Counted from the first letter of the stretch, positions 11,199-20,957 are shown. The stretch: 64,000 nucleotides of DNA from Crocinitomicaceae bacterium (GCA_023957475.1 JAMLHA010000001.1:248001-312000), one strand, 5' to 3'. The notes: generated from the letters alone by a model not told the origin. Numbers and translations are program-made.

Positions 11199-12383
11199 TT
11201 AAAACACAGCCAAACTCATCATTTGCATTCCAATTTTTAATGAATCTGGATCGATGTCAAACCGTGAAGAATGGGCTCCAAAAGTAATACCATTTTTTTC
11301 ATCTCTAACTCCAATTCTAAAAAAACAAGCTGGAACTTCTTGAGCATAATAGGAAAAATCTTCCGATCCCATCCGTATTGCTAAATCTTCTACTTTGTCA
11401 GCGCCTAATAAATCAATTGACTTTTGTTTTAATTGGGCAGTTAATTCTTCATTGTTTTCAAGAAACGGATATCCTTTGCTTATTTCTAACTCTAAAGTTG
11501 CTCCATTTCCTTCAACGATGGCTTTTGCTTGTTGTTCAATCAACGAAAGTGCTTCTGCTCTCCATGCTTCGTTCATGGTTCTAAAAGTTCCTTTTAACAC
11601 TGCTTTTGCAGGTATGATATTGGTAGCGCCTAAAGCTTCAAAGTAACCAAAAGTGAGTACACATGGAATTTTAGGGTCTCTTCTGCGACTAACAATCGTT
11701 TGTAAATTTAACACCAATTCAGCTCCAATTGTAATAGGATCAATGCATTGATGAGGAGTGGCTCCATGTCCACCTTTTCCATGAATGGTAATGTAAATTT
11801 CATCGCAACTTGCCATGTATAATCCACTTTTAAATCCAGTCATACCTGCAGGTAAATCTGGAAACACGTGTAAACCGTATATGGCTTTAACTTTTGGATT
11901 TTCCAAAGCACCATCTTTTATCATTAATGAAGCACCTCCTGGGTTTTTTTCTTCTCCTGGTTGAAAAATTAGTTTAACAGGTTGAGGCAATTGCTCTTTT
12001 AGCTCATTTAAAATTTCTGCCACACCTAATAGAATTGAAGTGTGTGCATCGTGACCACAAGCATGCATTACACCATCCACTTTGGATTTGTATGGAACAT
12101 CGTTTTCTTCTTGAATAGGTAGAGCATCCATATCAGCACGCAAAGCCACAACTTCCATTCCTTCAGCATGATGATTTGCTTTAATTAATCCTACAATTCC
12201 TGTTCCACCCACATTCATTTGATGCGGAATGCCCAATTCCTTTAATCGTTCAGAAACAAAGTGCATGGTCTCGTGTTCCTGATATGACAACTCAGGATGC
12301 TGATGGATATATTCACGATATCCTTTTATTTTTTCAAACAATTCTTCTGATCGTTTGACAATATGTGTTTTCAACTCATTCAT
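11199..12383 (-). CDS. M20 family amidohydrolase (hippurate/IAA-amino-acid hydrolase type)
   Basis: A 394-residue cytoplasmic metallopeptidase of the M20D group (hippurate hydrolase, N-acyl-amino-acid amidohydrolase). It hydrolyses N-acyl amino acids. Metal-binding signatures are HACGHDAHTS (about residues 107-116) and PGEEKNPGGA with the catalytic Glu pair (about 141-150). The dimerisation domain begins near GKGGHGATPH (about 193), and the C-terminal GSEDFSYY supplies a further ligand region. Length matches the family. The exact substrate cannot be read from sequence. A PAS-LuxR regulator gene is divergent, 103 bp away. Confidence 0.92.
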   Translation of the reverse strand: MNELKTHIVKRSEELFEKIKGYREYIHQHPELSYQEHETMHFVSERLKELGIPHQMNVGGTGIVGLIKANHHAEGMEVVALRADMDALPIQEENDVPYKSKVDGVMHACGHDAHTSILLGVAEILNELKEQLPQPVKLIFQPGEEKNPGGASLMIKDGALENPKVKAIYGLHVFPDLPAGMTGFKSGLYMASCDEIYITIHGKGGHGATPHQCIDPITIGAELVLNLQTIVSRRRDPKIPCVLTFGYFEALGATNIIPAKAVLKGTFRTMNEAWRAEALSLIEQQAKAIVEGNGATLELEISKGYPFLENNEELTAQLKQKSIDLLGADKVEDLAIRMGSEDFSYYAQEVPACFFRIGVRDEKNGITFGAHSSRFDIDPDSLKIGMQMMSLAVF

Positions 12384-12486
12384 GAAGTGTAAAAGTAATA
12401 AAAAGAATGTAAAAAATAGTTTCTTTTATTCACTTTGGAATGATATTTGAATAGAATTGATTATATTAGTAGTAGTATTCTTTTAT

Positions 12487-13257
12487 ATGGACAAAAAAAT
12501 ACAAGAAGAAATATACAGAACGTGGAATAAAATCGGCAAATTCAAGTCAGTTGATGATTATGAACAAGAAATTTCTTTGCATAAGAAATTACTTGAAATA
12601 ATGCATGTTGGCGATTTTTACTATTTCATTTTTGCTCCTCCAATTAATGAAATCCAATACACATCTCCATCATTTAAAACTATTTTGGGTTATGAAACAG
12701 AAGATTTGACAATGGAGAAATTTTTATCAATCATCCATCCCGATGACTTGCCTTTTTTTCTTGATTTTGAATGTACTGTGGTCGATTTTAAATTGAGATT
12801 ACCACCAACAAAAATCATGAGCTATAAGACAAGGTACAATTATCGAATCAGAAAGAAGAGTGGTGATTACATCCATATTTTGCAACAATCTACAACCGTT
12901 CAAACGGACGAAGATGGCGCTGTATTAAGAAATTTGGTCATCCATACCGATATTTCTCATTTAAAACGAGCAAATGACACCAAGATGAGTTTATCTTTTA
13001 TTGGTTTAGGAGGTGAGCCATCCTTTATTGATGTAACGCCAAGCCAAAAATTCATTGAAATGGCTTCTGTCTTATCTCCTCGTGAGAAGGAAATTGTACA
13101 ATTAATTTCTCAAAATAAAAGTACTAAGGATATAAGTGTTTTATTGAATATTAGTGTCGAAACAGTTGCCACACATCGAAAAAATATCAATTCTAAAACA
13201 GGAGCTAAAAATGCACTTGAATTAGTGATGTTGGCATTGGATAAAGGATGGATATAA
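12487..13257 (+). CDS. PAS-domain LuxR-type transcription regulator
   Basis: A 256-residue regulator. A PAS fold (about residues 40-165, with YTSPSFKTILGYE and a PAC-like RIRKKSGDYIHIL segment) precedes a C-terminal LuxR/NarL helix-turn-helix (SPREKEIVQLISQNKSTKDI, then VETVATHRKNI, about residues 198-245). This is the single-protein regulator layout common in Bacteroidota, in which a PAS domain senses a ligand or redox state and no phosphoacceptor domain is present. I chose the ATG at 12487; an upstream TTG in frame would add a hydrophobic decapeptide without support. The target genes are unknown. Confidence 0.85.
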   Translation: MDKKIQEEIYRTWNKIGKFKSVDDYEQEISLHKKLLEIMHVGDFYYFIFAPPINEIQYTSPSFKTILGYETEDLTMEKFLSIIHPDDLPFFLDFECTVVDFKLRLPPTKIMSYKTRYNYRIRKKSGDYIHILQQSTTVQTDEDGAVLRNLVIHTDISHLKRANDTKMSLSFIGLGGEPSFIDVTPSQKFIEMASVLSPREKEIVQLISQNKSTKDISVLLNISVETVATHRKNINSKTGAKNALELVMLALDKGWI

Positions 13258-13370
13258 AAAAAAGCTGACCAAATAGGACAGCTCTATATATGTGATGTGG
13301 ATAGGTTGCTTCTCTGTGATAGATAATGCAAATTTCTATGTGACAAATATAGGAGGACATACTTATCTTC

Positions 13371-13396
13371 AAATACCCACTAATGGGTATTTTTTA
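13371..13396 (+). terminator. intrinsic terminator
   Basis: AAATACCCA (13371-13379) and TGGGTATTT (13384-13392) form a perfect 9-bp stem around the loop CTAA, followed by a T tract. It lies 114 bp after the LuxR gene and 50 bp before the ChaN-like gene, so it separates the two transcripts. Confidence 0.75.
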
Positions 13397-13445
13397 ATAA
13401 AATTCGTCGAAACAACTAGTAAAACAACTATTTTTGACCTAAAAA

Positions 13446-14312
13446 ATGAAAATTTATACACTTGTACTCATTTTGATGACATTCTTTCAAATTTTTGCAC
13501 AGGATAAGACAGCCTACGTAATCTTTAACGAAAAAGGGAAAAAAGTTAGCTATAAAAAATTACTGAAATCGGTATCAACTACTTCAATTACATTTTTTGG
13601 AGAATTTCACAACAACCCCATTGCGCATTGGTTGGAATATGAATTAACCACAGATTTGGCAAAACAAACCAATCATCAAATTACCATCGGTTTTGAAATG
13701 TTTGAACAAGACCAACAGCAGCTTTTAACGGATTATTTAGCCGATAAGATAACTACTAAAACATTTGAAGATAGTAGTCGCTTATGGACTAATTATAAAA
13801 CGGATTATAAACCAATTATCGAATTTGCTAAAGAAAACAACATCTTTTGTGTGGCTTCCAATATACCGAGAAGATTGGCAAGTATCATTTATAAGAAGGG
13901 AAGAGCAGCACTTGATTCATTGGAGCAAGTTGATTATTCTTATATGTGTGACAAAAATTATGCAGTCGATACGACTTTATCGCAGTATCAAAAAATGTTG
14001 AACATGATGCCAGATCATAATAAAGGATTGAATTTTATCTATTCTCAAGCTAGTAAAGATGCTACTATGGCTAAATTTATTGATAAATATTGGTCAAGTT
14101 ATCCGTCAACTCAATTTATTCATTTCAATGGTGCATTTCACACAGATTTTGATCAGGGTATTATTTGGTATTTGAAAAAATACCGACCTAATTTAACTTA
14201 CACAACGATAACAACGGTTGAACAAGCAGATTTGAAAAAATTGGATGAAGAACACATTGGACGTGCACAATTCATCATTTGTGTAAATGAGAAGATGACA
14301 AAAACACATTAA
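13446..14312 (+). CDS. ChaN-like haem-binding protein
   Basis: A 288-residue exported protein of the ChaN/DUF399 family (PF04187), known from Campylobacter ChaN as a haem-binding protein and also found as putative lipases or peptidases. The signal peptide is MKIYTLVLILMTFFQIFAQ. The family hallmark FFGEFHNNPIAH (about residues 49-60) is clear, followed by GFEMFEQDQQ (about 82-91) and the C-terminal HFNGAFHTDFDQG (about 223-235). Haem or iron scavenging is the family expectation; nothing here proves it. A glycosyltransferase gene begins 1 bp after the stop. Confidence 0.85.
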   Translation: MKIYTLVLILMTFFQIFAQDKTAYVIFNEKGKKVSYKKLLKSVSTTSITFFGEFHNNPIAHWLEYELTTDLAKQTNHQITIGFEMFEQDQQQLLTDYLADKITTKTFEDSSRLWTNYKTDYKPIIEFAKENNIFCVASNIPRRLASIIYKKGRAALDSLEQVDYSYMCDKNYAVDTTLSQYQKMLNMMPDHNKGLNFIYSQASKDATMAKFIDKYWSSYPSTQFIHFNGAFHTDFDQGIIWYLKKYRPNLTYTTITTVEQADLKKLDEEHIGRAQFIICVNEKMTKTH

Positions 14313-14313
14313 C

Positions 14314-15213
14314 GTGTACCGCTTTAACGAGATAAATAATCAAAAAATTTTAATGTCTTTTCTCAATTGGGGAAAGGGACACCTATCTAGGTCAATTGAT
14401 ATTTGTCGAAAACTTGCAGGGCAAAACAATCAATTATTCATTGCTTGTGAATGGGAAGATTTCCTTGTTTTGTCGGAGTACATTTCTAACACTACTCATG
14501 TTTCTTTAGCCAATTATCCATTTCAATTTTCGGGTAGTGGAAATTTTGCAAAGGATTTATGGAAAAGCAGAAAAAAACTGCAACAATTTATGAATTTTGA
14601 GCAAGTTGAGCTTGAAAAACTGGTTATTCAACATGCGATTACTTTGGTTGTGTCTGATCATCGGTATGGGTTTTATAGCAAACATGTTCCGTCTATTTTT
14701 ATCACCCATCAATTGAATTTAGCATTGAAATGGTGGCAGTTTCCAGCACAATATATTCATAACAATTGGTTAAAAGCATTTTCTTTTATCTGGATTGTAG
14801 ATGATGAAAAAGAGCGGTTAGCAGGAAGGTTGAGTGATAATAAAAAGTGGAAAAACAGTCAGTATATTGGCTATTTTAGCCGTTTTGATTCAACTGATGC
14901 TAACTCAAAAACGTTAAAAATAGGTGTTTGTAATGGCCCATATCCATACAACCAACACTTGTTGCATCAATTGGAGTTAAATTCATCATTGGATTTCATT
15001 ATTTCGAGCCTTCCCAGCAATGATAAACGTGTTATTCATCCCAACACGTGGAAAGAAGCAGATGTGTATTTTTATCAAGCGATAGAATTGCATGGATATT
15101 GTGGTTATTCCACTTTGATGGATATTCAACGATTAAATTGCAAAGGAGTTTTGATTCCTACTCCAGGTCAATCGGAGCAAGAATACCTTTATCGATTGCA
15201 TTACAATCATTAA
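14314..15213 (+). CDS. MurG/GT28-like glycosyltransferase
   Basis: A 299-residue protein resembling the TIGR00661-type UDP-glycosyltransferase-like family (GT-B fold). The N-terminus has FLNWGKGHLSRSIDICRKL, the GHLxRS variant of the nucleotide-sugar-transferase glycine motif. The C-terminal donor-site region has GYCGYSTLMD and IPTPGQSEQEYL, as in MurG-like enzymes. The start is GTG at 14314, one base after the ChaN-like stop, so the two genes are translationally coupled. The acceptor is unknown. A strong terminator begins 2 bp after its stop. Confidence 0.8.
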   Translation: MYRFNEINNQKILMSFLNWGKGHLSRSIDICRKLAGQNNQLFIACEWEDFLVLSEYISNTTHVSLANYPFQFSGSGNFAKDLWKSRKKLQQFMNFEQVELEKLVIQHAITLVVSDHRYGFYSKHVPSIFITHQLNLALKWWQFPAQYIHNNWLKAFSFIWIVDDEKERLAGRLSDNKKWKNSQYIGYFSRFDSTDANSKTLKIGVCNGPYPYNQHLLHQLELNSSLDFIISSLPSNDKRVIHPNTWKEADVYFYQAIELHGYCGYSTLMDIQRLNCKGVLIPTPGQSEQEYLYRLHYNH

Positions 15214-15214
15214 A

Positions 15215-15246
15215 AAAGTCGTTTCTCCTGTAGTAGAAACGACTTT
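15215..15246. terminator. bidirectional terminator
   Basis: A perfect 12-bp stem, AAAGTCGTTTCT (15215-15226) with AGAAACGACTTT (15235-15246), has an 8-nt loop. Read on the minus strand it is followed by six T residues, so it can end the ftsZ-yqeY transcript. On the plus strand it closes the glycosyltransferase gene. The two genes converge here. Confidence 0.85.
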
Positions 15247-15282
15247 AACAACGAAAAATTTATGTTGTGTGTTTGTAGAATG

Positions 15283-15729
15283 CTATTTAGCAAGTTCTTC
15301 TTTAACAATAGCAGAAATGACTTTTCCGTCAGCCTTTCCAGCTAGTTGTTTCGTAAGAACACCCATCACTTTACCCATGTCAGCTGGACCAGAAGCACCA
15401 ACGTTTTGAATAGCATTTTTTACTTCCGTTCTAACTTCTTCATCGGATAATTGCTTAGGCATGTATTCTTCAATAACTTTCGCTTGAACTAATTCTTCAT
15501 CAGCTAAGTCTTGACGATTTTGTTCAATGTATAAATTGTATGTATCAATACGTTGTTTATACAATTTGAGAACTACTTTAGCAGCTATTTCATCGGTTAC
15601 TTCACCAGCGCCCGAAGTAGCTTCTAACAATAGTTTTGATTTGATATCACGCAATGCCGCTAAACGTTCTTTATCTTTAGCCAGCATTGCGGTTTTAATA
15701 TCAGCATTAATTTTATCTGTAAAACTCAT
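15283..15729 (-). CDS. GatB/YqeY domain protein
   Basis: A 148-residue YqeY-family protein, the stand-alone form of the tRNA-binding tail domain of GatB (PF09424). Helical pattern and motifs match: AMLAKDKERLAALRDIKS at the N-terminus, EYMPKQLSDEEV in the middle and DMGKVMGVLTKQLAGKADG at the C-terminus. It may assist amidotransferase or tRNA-related processes; its exact role is unsettled. It follows ftsZ by 6 bp, a linkage often seen in Bacteroidota, and is the last gene of the cluster. Confidence 0.93.
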   Translation of the reverse strand: MSFTDKINADIKTAMLAKDKERLAALRDIKSKLLLEATSGAGEVTDEIAAKVVLKLYKQRIDTYNLYIEQNRQDLADEELVQAKVIEEYMPKQLSDEEVRTEVKNAIQNVGASGPADMGKVMGVLTKQLAGKADGKVISAIVKEELAK

Positions 15730-15735
15730 GTTTTT

Positions 15736-17391
15736 TTAATCTACGTTGTCGTGTAAAAATGAATTTCCACTTCTCAATTTTGCTTCTCCGTTTTCGTTCA
15801 TTTCAACACCGTATCTTGAAGTTGTTGAATCAGCACTATAGTTGGCATTGCTTTCAATTGAGATATTTCTTCTTGTAAAAGCGGGTTCTTTTTCAAATTC
15901 GATAACACCGTCAGCTTTTTTCAAACGAGCAGTGTATTCTTGAATTCTACTCATTCTTTCTTGTTGCTTACGTTGTTGCTCTTCTGGAGAAAGAACGTGT
16001 CTTTTTTCTACTGGAGTTTCAACATCTAAACCACTTTCTGGCGTTTCATCGTCCAATGTATAGCGAATTACTTCACTGGGAGTTGATTCAGAAACATTTG
16101 TAGGTGTTTCTACTGGTGTATTAAAAGTTGTAGTTGATACTTCCCAATCAAAATTGATTGCTCCTTGTTCAGAATTATCATCATCCAAGTTTACTTTTTT
16201 TACTTCACCTACTGGTTCTGCAGGAGATTCTGTAAATATAGGTTGATCTACTACTTTTGTTTCAGTAGTAGCCTTGATGAATGGTTCTTCTTGTTCTGCT
16301 GTAACTTCTTTTGCACCGCCCCAAGCTACAGTTGCATCAGTTGGAGAGGACATTGGAGCTTTAATTTCATTTTTTGGTTCTTCTTCCAACACTTGTCTGA
16401 TTTGTTCAGGAGCTTTTTCAAACCCAGTGATTGGAGATGAAGAGAATCCAGTTGCAATGACTGTTACACTCAAATTATTTCCTAAAGAAGCATCGTATCC
16501 ATGACCAAAAATAATTTCAGCAGTAGATCCTGCAGCTTCTTGGATGTAATCGGTAATGTCAGCCATTTCATCCATAGTTATTTCAGCATCACCGTAAGTA
16601 ATGTTTAACAATACATAGTTTGCGCCATGAATGTCGTTATCATTTAACAATGGAGAAGACAATGCGTCTTGTACCGCACGGATGGATCTATTTTCACCTT
16701 CAGCAAATGCACTACCCATAATAGCAACACCTGAGTTACGAAGAACAGTGTTGACATCGTTTAAGTCTGTATTGATAATTCCTGTTACAGAAATTACTTC
16801 AGCAATACCTTTAGCAGCAACTGCCAACACATCGTCAGCTTGTGCAAAAGCATTGCTCAACGATAAATTACCAGTTAATTCACGTAAACGCTCATTGTTG
16901 ATAATCAATAAGGCATCTACACTTCTTCTCATTGCGTCCAAACCTTCTTCAGCTTGTTGACGGCGTTTTCTACCTTCAAAAGCAAATGGTACAGTTACAA
17001 TTCCTACTGTAAGAATACCCAATTCTTTTGCAACACTAGCAATAACAGGAGCAGCACCCGTACCGGTTCCACCACCCATTCCTGCTGTGATAAACACCAT
17101 TTTAGTCTTATTTGAAAGAAAATCTCTGATTTCATCAATGTTTTCTACTGCAGCATTTTTACCTATTTCAGGAATAGAACCAGCACCTCTACCCTCAGTT
17201 AGAGAAGGTCCTAGTTGAATTTTGTAAGGTACAGGCGAAATATCTAACGCTTGCTTGTCCGTGTTGCAAACGATAAAATCTACACCAATAATACCTTGAT
17301 TAAACATGTGGTTTACAGCGTTGCTACCACCACCACCAACACCAATTACTTTGATGATTGATGAGTTTTCTTTAGGTAATTCAAATTCCAT
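15736..17391 (-). CDS. ftsZ: cell division protein FtsZ
   Basis: A 551-residue tubulin homologue that forms the cytokinetic Z-ring. The GTP-binding core fills about residues 1-325 with GVGGGGSNAVNHM, the tubulin signature GGGTGTGAAP (about 105-114) and FAFEGRKRRQQAEEG. A long, low-complexity acidic linker (about 330-500) follows, and the extreme C-terminus FLHDNVD is the conserved Bacteroidota FtsZ tail, which should contact FtsA. Length is normal for this phylum. ftsA lies 47 bp upstream, the largest gap in the cluster, so a promoter between them is possible. Confidence 0.98.
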   Translation of the reverse strand: MEFELPKENSSIIKVIGVGGGGSNAVNHMFNQGIIGVDFIVCNTDKQALDISPVPYKIQLGPSLTEGRGAGSIPEIGKNAAVENIDEIRDFLSNKTKMVFITAGMGGGTGTGAAPVIASVAKELGILTVGIVTVPFAFEGRKRRQQAEEGLDAMRRSVDALLIINNERLRELTGNLSLSNAFAQADDVLAVAAKGIAEVISVTGIINTDLNDVNTVLRNSGVAIMGSAFAEGENRSIRAVQDALSSPLLNDNDIHGANYVLLNITYGDAEITMDEMADITDYIQEAAGSTAEIIFGHGYDASLGNNLSVTVIATGFSSSPITGFEKAPEQIRQVLEEEPKNEIKAPMSSPTDATVAWGGAKEVTAEQEEPFIKATTETKVVDQPIFTESPAEPVGEVKKVNLDDDNSEQGAINFDWEVSTTTFNTPVETPTNVSESTPSEVIRYTLDDETPESGLDVETPVEKRHVLSPEEQQRKQQERMSRIQEYTARLKKADGVIEFEKEPAFTRRNISIESNANYSADSTTSRYGVEMNENGEAKLRSGNSFLHDNVD

Positions 17392-17438
17392 TCTTTTAAA
17401 TTTTCGTTGTTGTTGTCTTTGTTAGTTTATCTTTTCAA

Positions 17439-18773
17439 TCATTCTTCATCCATGAAGAAATCTTTGCCAAGGTCTTTTCCTTTTGCGAGCAATGATTCAA
17501 AAAATCCTTTTCGCTCTTTTACACGTTTAGGTTCTTCCTTTTTAATAGGTTCCGTTTTGTTTACTTCAATCGTGTTTTCTGTTGTTGGTTTTGTTCTGCG
17601 ATCGATGTCATTGAAACCAGTCAATACCAAACCGATACCTGTTGAGTACATTGGACTTGCAATTGTTTCCAATTCATTTGTATTGGCCAAATGTTCTGTA
17701 GGTAAACCGATTCTTGTGTCTAATCCAGTAACGTATTCAAACAATTGTTTCACGTGTTTTAATTGAGCACCACCACCTGTTACAACGATGCCGCCAATTA
17801 ATTTTTTCTTCAAACCTGAATTAATGATTTCATAATCAACCAATTCAATTATTTCTGACATTCTTGCACCAATGATACCTGCCAAATTTCTAACAGATAT
17901 TTCTTTTGCTTCACGTCCTCTTAATCCTGGAATGCAAACAATTTCATTTTCTTGGCTTTCACTTGGAAGTGCAGAGCCAAATTTCACTTTCAAACGCTCA
18001 GCTTGTTTGTGCATGATTTTACATCCTTCCTTAATATCTTCTGTTATAGAATTACCTCCAAAAGGAATAATTGCTGTATGTTGAATGATTCCATCGTGGA
18101 AAATCGCAACATCGGTTGTACCACCACCTATGTCAACCAACACAACACCTGCTTCTTTTTCTTCAGAAGACAATACAGCTTCGGCCGATGCCATCGGTTC
18201 CAAAATCATGTCTTTCACGTTGTAACCTGCACGAGAAACACAACGAACAATATTGGTACAAGCACCAACATTTCCAGTAATGATATGGAAGTTAGCTTCT
18301 AAGCGAACTCCTGCATGTCCGATTGGATCTTTAATTCCTTGATGGTTGTCAATGATGTATTGTTTAGGTATCACCTTGATGATTTGCTCTCCTGGAGGCA
18401 TCAACATGCGGTACATATCTTCTTCCAATGCATCTAAGTCTGTTTGAGAAATTTCGTTATCAATATTGATTCGCGTCAACATTCCTCGGTGTTGCATACT
18501 TTTGATGTGTTGACCAGCAACTCCAACATATACATTGCGAATTGCAAGTTCAATCTCACCATTATTACCTTCTACAAGTGCTTTAGCTTCTTCTATTGCA
18601 CCTTTAATTGATTGAATGGTTTTTTCAATGTTTTCGACAACACCTCTGTTTACCCCAAGAGATTCCTTTTGTCCGATTGATAAAATTTCAATCTTTCCAA
18701 ATTCATTACGCTTTCCTACGAAACAAGCTATTTTCGTAGTTCCTATATCCAATCCTACAACAATTTCTGACAT
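17439..18773 (-). CDS. ftsA: cell division protein FtsA
   Basis: A 444-residue actin-like protein that tethers FtsZ to the membrane. ATP-binding motifs are present: GLDIGTTKIACFVG (residues 6-19), DIGGGTTDVAIF (about 209-220) and VTGGGAQLKH (about 335). A basic C-terminal stretch ending FFESLLAKGKDLGKDFFMD (about 424-442) has the amphipathic character of the membrane-targeting helix. It starts 8 bp after ftsQ in the division operon. Confidence 0.97.
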   Translation of the reverse strand: MSEIVVGLDIGTTKIACFVGKRNEFGKIEILSIGQKESLGVNRGVVENIEKTIQSIKGAIEEAKALVEGNNGEIELAIRNVYVGVAGQHIKSMQHRGMLTRINIDNEISQTDLDALEEDMYRMLMPPGEQIIKVIPKQYIIDNHQGIKDPIGHAGVRLEANFHIITGNVGACTNIVRCVSRAGYNVKDMILEPMASAEAVLSSEEKEAGVVLVDIGGGTTDVAIFHDGIIQHTAIIPFGGNSITEDIKEGCKIMHKQAERLKVKFGSALPSESQENEIVCIPGLRGREAKEISVRNLAGIIGARMSEIIELVDYEIINSGLKKKLIGGIVVTGGGAQLKHVKQLFEYVTGLDTRIGLPTEHLANTNELETIASPMYSTGIGLVLTGFNDIDRRTKPTTENTIEVNKTEPIKKEEPKRVKERKGFFESLLAKGKDLGKDFFMDEE

Positions 18774-18781
18774 ACTTTTCG

Positions 18782-19579
18782 TTATTCTTTTTTCTTACAA
18801 ACAATTTGTTTATCGTATTTGAGTGAAATTTCACTGTATTTATTCCATCCCTCAAACGGCACCGCCTCTTTGTAAAATATCTTTAATTTTTCTATTTTCT
18901 TTTCAATATCCTCAGTAGTATAAGCTGTTCCAAAGATAATTTGTTGATCTCCAATGATAGGAATTAAGACAAAATCACCATTGTTTTTCAGGTGAATTTG
19001 CCCTATCAAAGACCTCATTAGTGGATCATTACAAACATAATTTGAAATTCGATACACATCATCAATTTTTCGAATAGTTTTCAAACTATCATTGTTAATA
19101 ATTGTTGATATATCTTTTTCGTTGAATTCCAAAGGATTATCGGTTGTTACAATCAGTACTCGTGCTGAATGATCGATGGAATTATTGATTTTATACCCGT
19201 CAGAATCAATGAAATAATTTTCTCCAGATGGGTTAAATATGTGTGCAATAGGGCTTCTAAGCTCGATGGCAATCGACCAATTTCCTCCAAAAGAAGTATA
19301 AACTTTTACATCTTTTACTTCTTCCATTTTTCGGATAAATCGCTCGATGTTTTCGGGTTTAAGTTCCTTTACTTTTTGGTTAACAAAGATTAAATTGTTG
19401 CGTTGTAAACGTGTTTGCAACTCATCTTCCGTTAACAATGAATTTTCACCATCAACACTGATTTCAACGTTTGGTTTATCCAATGGCAGATTTTGCAATG
19501 CTTTTTGAGCATAAATCAACAGTTCTACAACCCCAATTGCAGCTATCGACCAAAGTGCTATTTTAATCCATTTTTTCAC
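18782..19579 (-). CDS. ftsQ: cell division protein FtsQ/DivIB
   Basis: A 265-residue bitopic protein. One membrane segment near the N-terminus (about residues 6-26, KIALWSIAAIGVVELLIYAQ) is followed by a periplasmic region with a short POTRA-like part (about 38-110) and an FtsQ beta domain. It links early and late divisome proteins. Sequence conservation in this family is low, so the call rests on topology, size and its place between murC and ftsA. Its start overlaps the murC stop by 17 bp. Confidence 0.9.
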   Translation of the reverse strand: MKKWIKIALWSIAAIGVVELLIYAQKALQNLPLDKPNVEISVDGENSLLTEDELQTRLQRNNLIFVNQKVKELKPENIERFIRKMEEVKDVKVYTSFGGNWSIAIELRSPIAHIFNPSGENYFIDSDGYKINNSIDHSARVLIVTTDNPLEFNEKDISTIINNDSLKTIRKIDDVYRISNYVCNDPLMRSLIGQIHLKNNGDFVLIPIIGDQQIIFGTAYTTEDIEKKIEKLKIFYKEAVPFEGWNKYSEISLKYDKQIVCKKKE

Positions 19580-20957
19580 GCAATGCTTTTGTCAAAGGTT
19601 CTACAATCCTGTCAATATCTCCAGCACCAATCGTTAAAATAACGCCTTCATGTTGTGTTTTCAAATAGTCGATTACTTCTGCTGGTTTTAAAAGTTGCTT
19701 GTTTTTATTGGTCAATTTATTGACAATGCTATCGCTTGTTATGCCTGGTAGAGGTTCTTCTCTGGCTGGATAAATGGGCATTAAGATGGTTTCGTCAAAA
19801 CGGGATAATTGTTCCACAAAACCATCAAAAAAATCTCTTGTTCGGGTAAACAAATGAGGCTGAAAGACGCCTGTTATTTTCCGATTGGGGTAAATTAATC
19901 GTATGGAATCGATGAGTGCTTTTAATTCTGTTGGGTGATGTGCATAATCATCGATGTAGATTAATTGTTGTGTTTTTATGTGGTATTCAAAGCGTCGTTT
20001 AACACCTTTGAATGTTTTTATTCCCTCTACGATTGTTGGTAAATCAATTCCTAATTGATAGCACAATGCAATACAAGCTACTGCATTTTCGGCATTGTGT
20101 TGCCCTGGAACACCTAATTCTACATCCACTAAATTTTCATACGGTAGGGTAACATCCATTAAAAATTTTTCATTTTCATAGTGAAGATTGTGCCCGTTGA
20201 AATCTGCTTCACTGTTGCCAATTGCATACGTAAATGTATGTGCTTTAGTTGGGAGATTGAGTCCGTATTTTTGTATCACAAAACCATTTTCATGGTGCAA
20301 TTCGGCATACATTTTAAAGCCTTCTCTAAAGTGTGATGGATCGCCATAAATGTCTAAATGGTCAGGATCAGCAGAGGTAATGATGCTTGAAAAGGGTGAT
20401 AATCGTAAAAATGAACGGTCAAATTCATCTGCTTCTATCACTGTATAGCGAGAAGTAGGATTGAGCAATAAATTGGAGTTGTAATTGGTTGAAATACCTC
20501 CTAAAAATGCGGTACATCCTTCAGGTGTTTGGTGCAAAATGTGTGCCAAAAGTGTGCTTGTAGTTGTTTTTCCGTGCGTTCCAGCAACACCAAGTCCTTT
20601 TGATGTTTGGGTGATTAATCCAAGTACTTCTGATCGTTTCACTAATTCAAATTCATGGAATTGAAAATGCATTAATTCACCATGATTTTTTGGTATTGCA
20701 GGCGTGTAAACAACCAATGTATTTGTTTTATCGGAATATTCCGATGGGATAGAGGAGTTGTAATCTTCGTAATGAATTGAAATACCTTCGTTTTCTAAAC
20801 TTTTTGTTAGCGGTGTGGAAACCCGGTCGTATCCTGCAACATTTTTTCCTTTGGACTTAAAATAACGTGCTAAAGCAGACATTCCAATGCCACCAATACC
20901 CAAAAAATAGATGTTATCAAACTGGTTTAAATCAATATGTAATTTTCTAATTTCCAT
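19563..20957 (-). CDS. murC: UDP-N-acetylmuramate--L-alanine ligase
   Basis: A 464-residue cytoplasmic ligase adding L-Ala to UDP-MurNAc, the first amino acid of the peptidoglycan stem. The Rossmann motif FLGIGGIGMSALARY (about 19-33) is followed by the ATP loop VAGTHGKTTTSTLLAH (about 123-138), the central domain with ADEFDRSFL, and the C-terminal domain with YIDDYAHHPTELKAL. Length fits MurC. It overlaps ftsQ by 17 bp and murG by 1 bp, indicating tight translational coupling. Confidence 0.97.
   Translation of the reverse strand: MEIRKLHIDLNQFDNIYFLGIGGIGMSALARYFKSKGKNVAGYDRVSTPLTKSLENEGISIHYEDYNSSIPSEYSDKTNTLVVYTPAIPKNHGELMHFQFHEFELVKRSEVLGLITQTSKGLGVAGTHGKTTTSTLLAHILHQTPEGCTAFLGGISTNYNSNLLLNPTSRYTVIEADEFDRSFLRLSPFSSIITSADPDHLDIYGDPSHFREGFKMYAELHHENGFVIQKYGLNLPTKAHTFTYAIGNSEADFNGHNLHYENEKFLMDVTLPYENLVDVELGVPGQHNAENAVACIALCYQLGIDLPTIVEGIKTFKGVKRRFEYHIKTQQLIYIDDYAHHPTELKALIDSIRLIYPNRKITGVFQPHLFTRTRDFFDGFVEQLSRFDETILMPIYPAREEPLPGITSDSIVNKLTNKNKQLLKPAEVIDYLKTQHEGVILTIGAGDIDRIVEPLTKALREKMD

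Noticed and set aside
13292-13507. 71-codon open frame overlapping the start of the ChaN-like gene
   Set aside because: It spans the terminator at 13371-13396 and the ChaN start in another frame, and has no ribosome site or recognisable sequence.
15736-17391. FtsZ tail as a fusion with another protein
   Set aside because: The long low-complexity tail ending FLHDNVD is normal for Bacteroidota FtsZ and shows no second domain.
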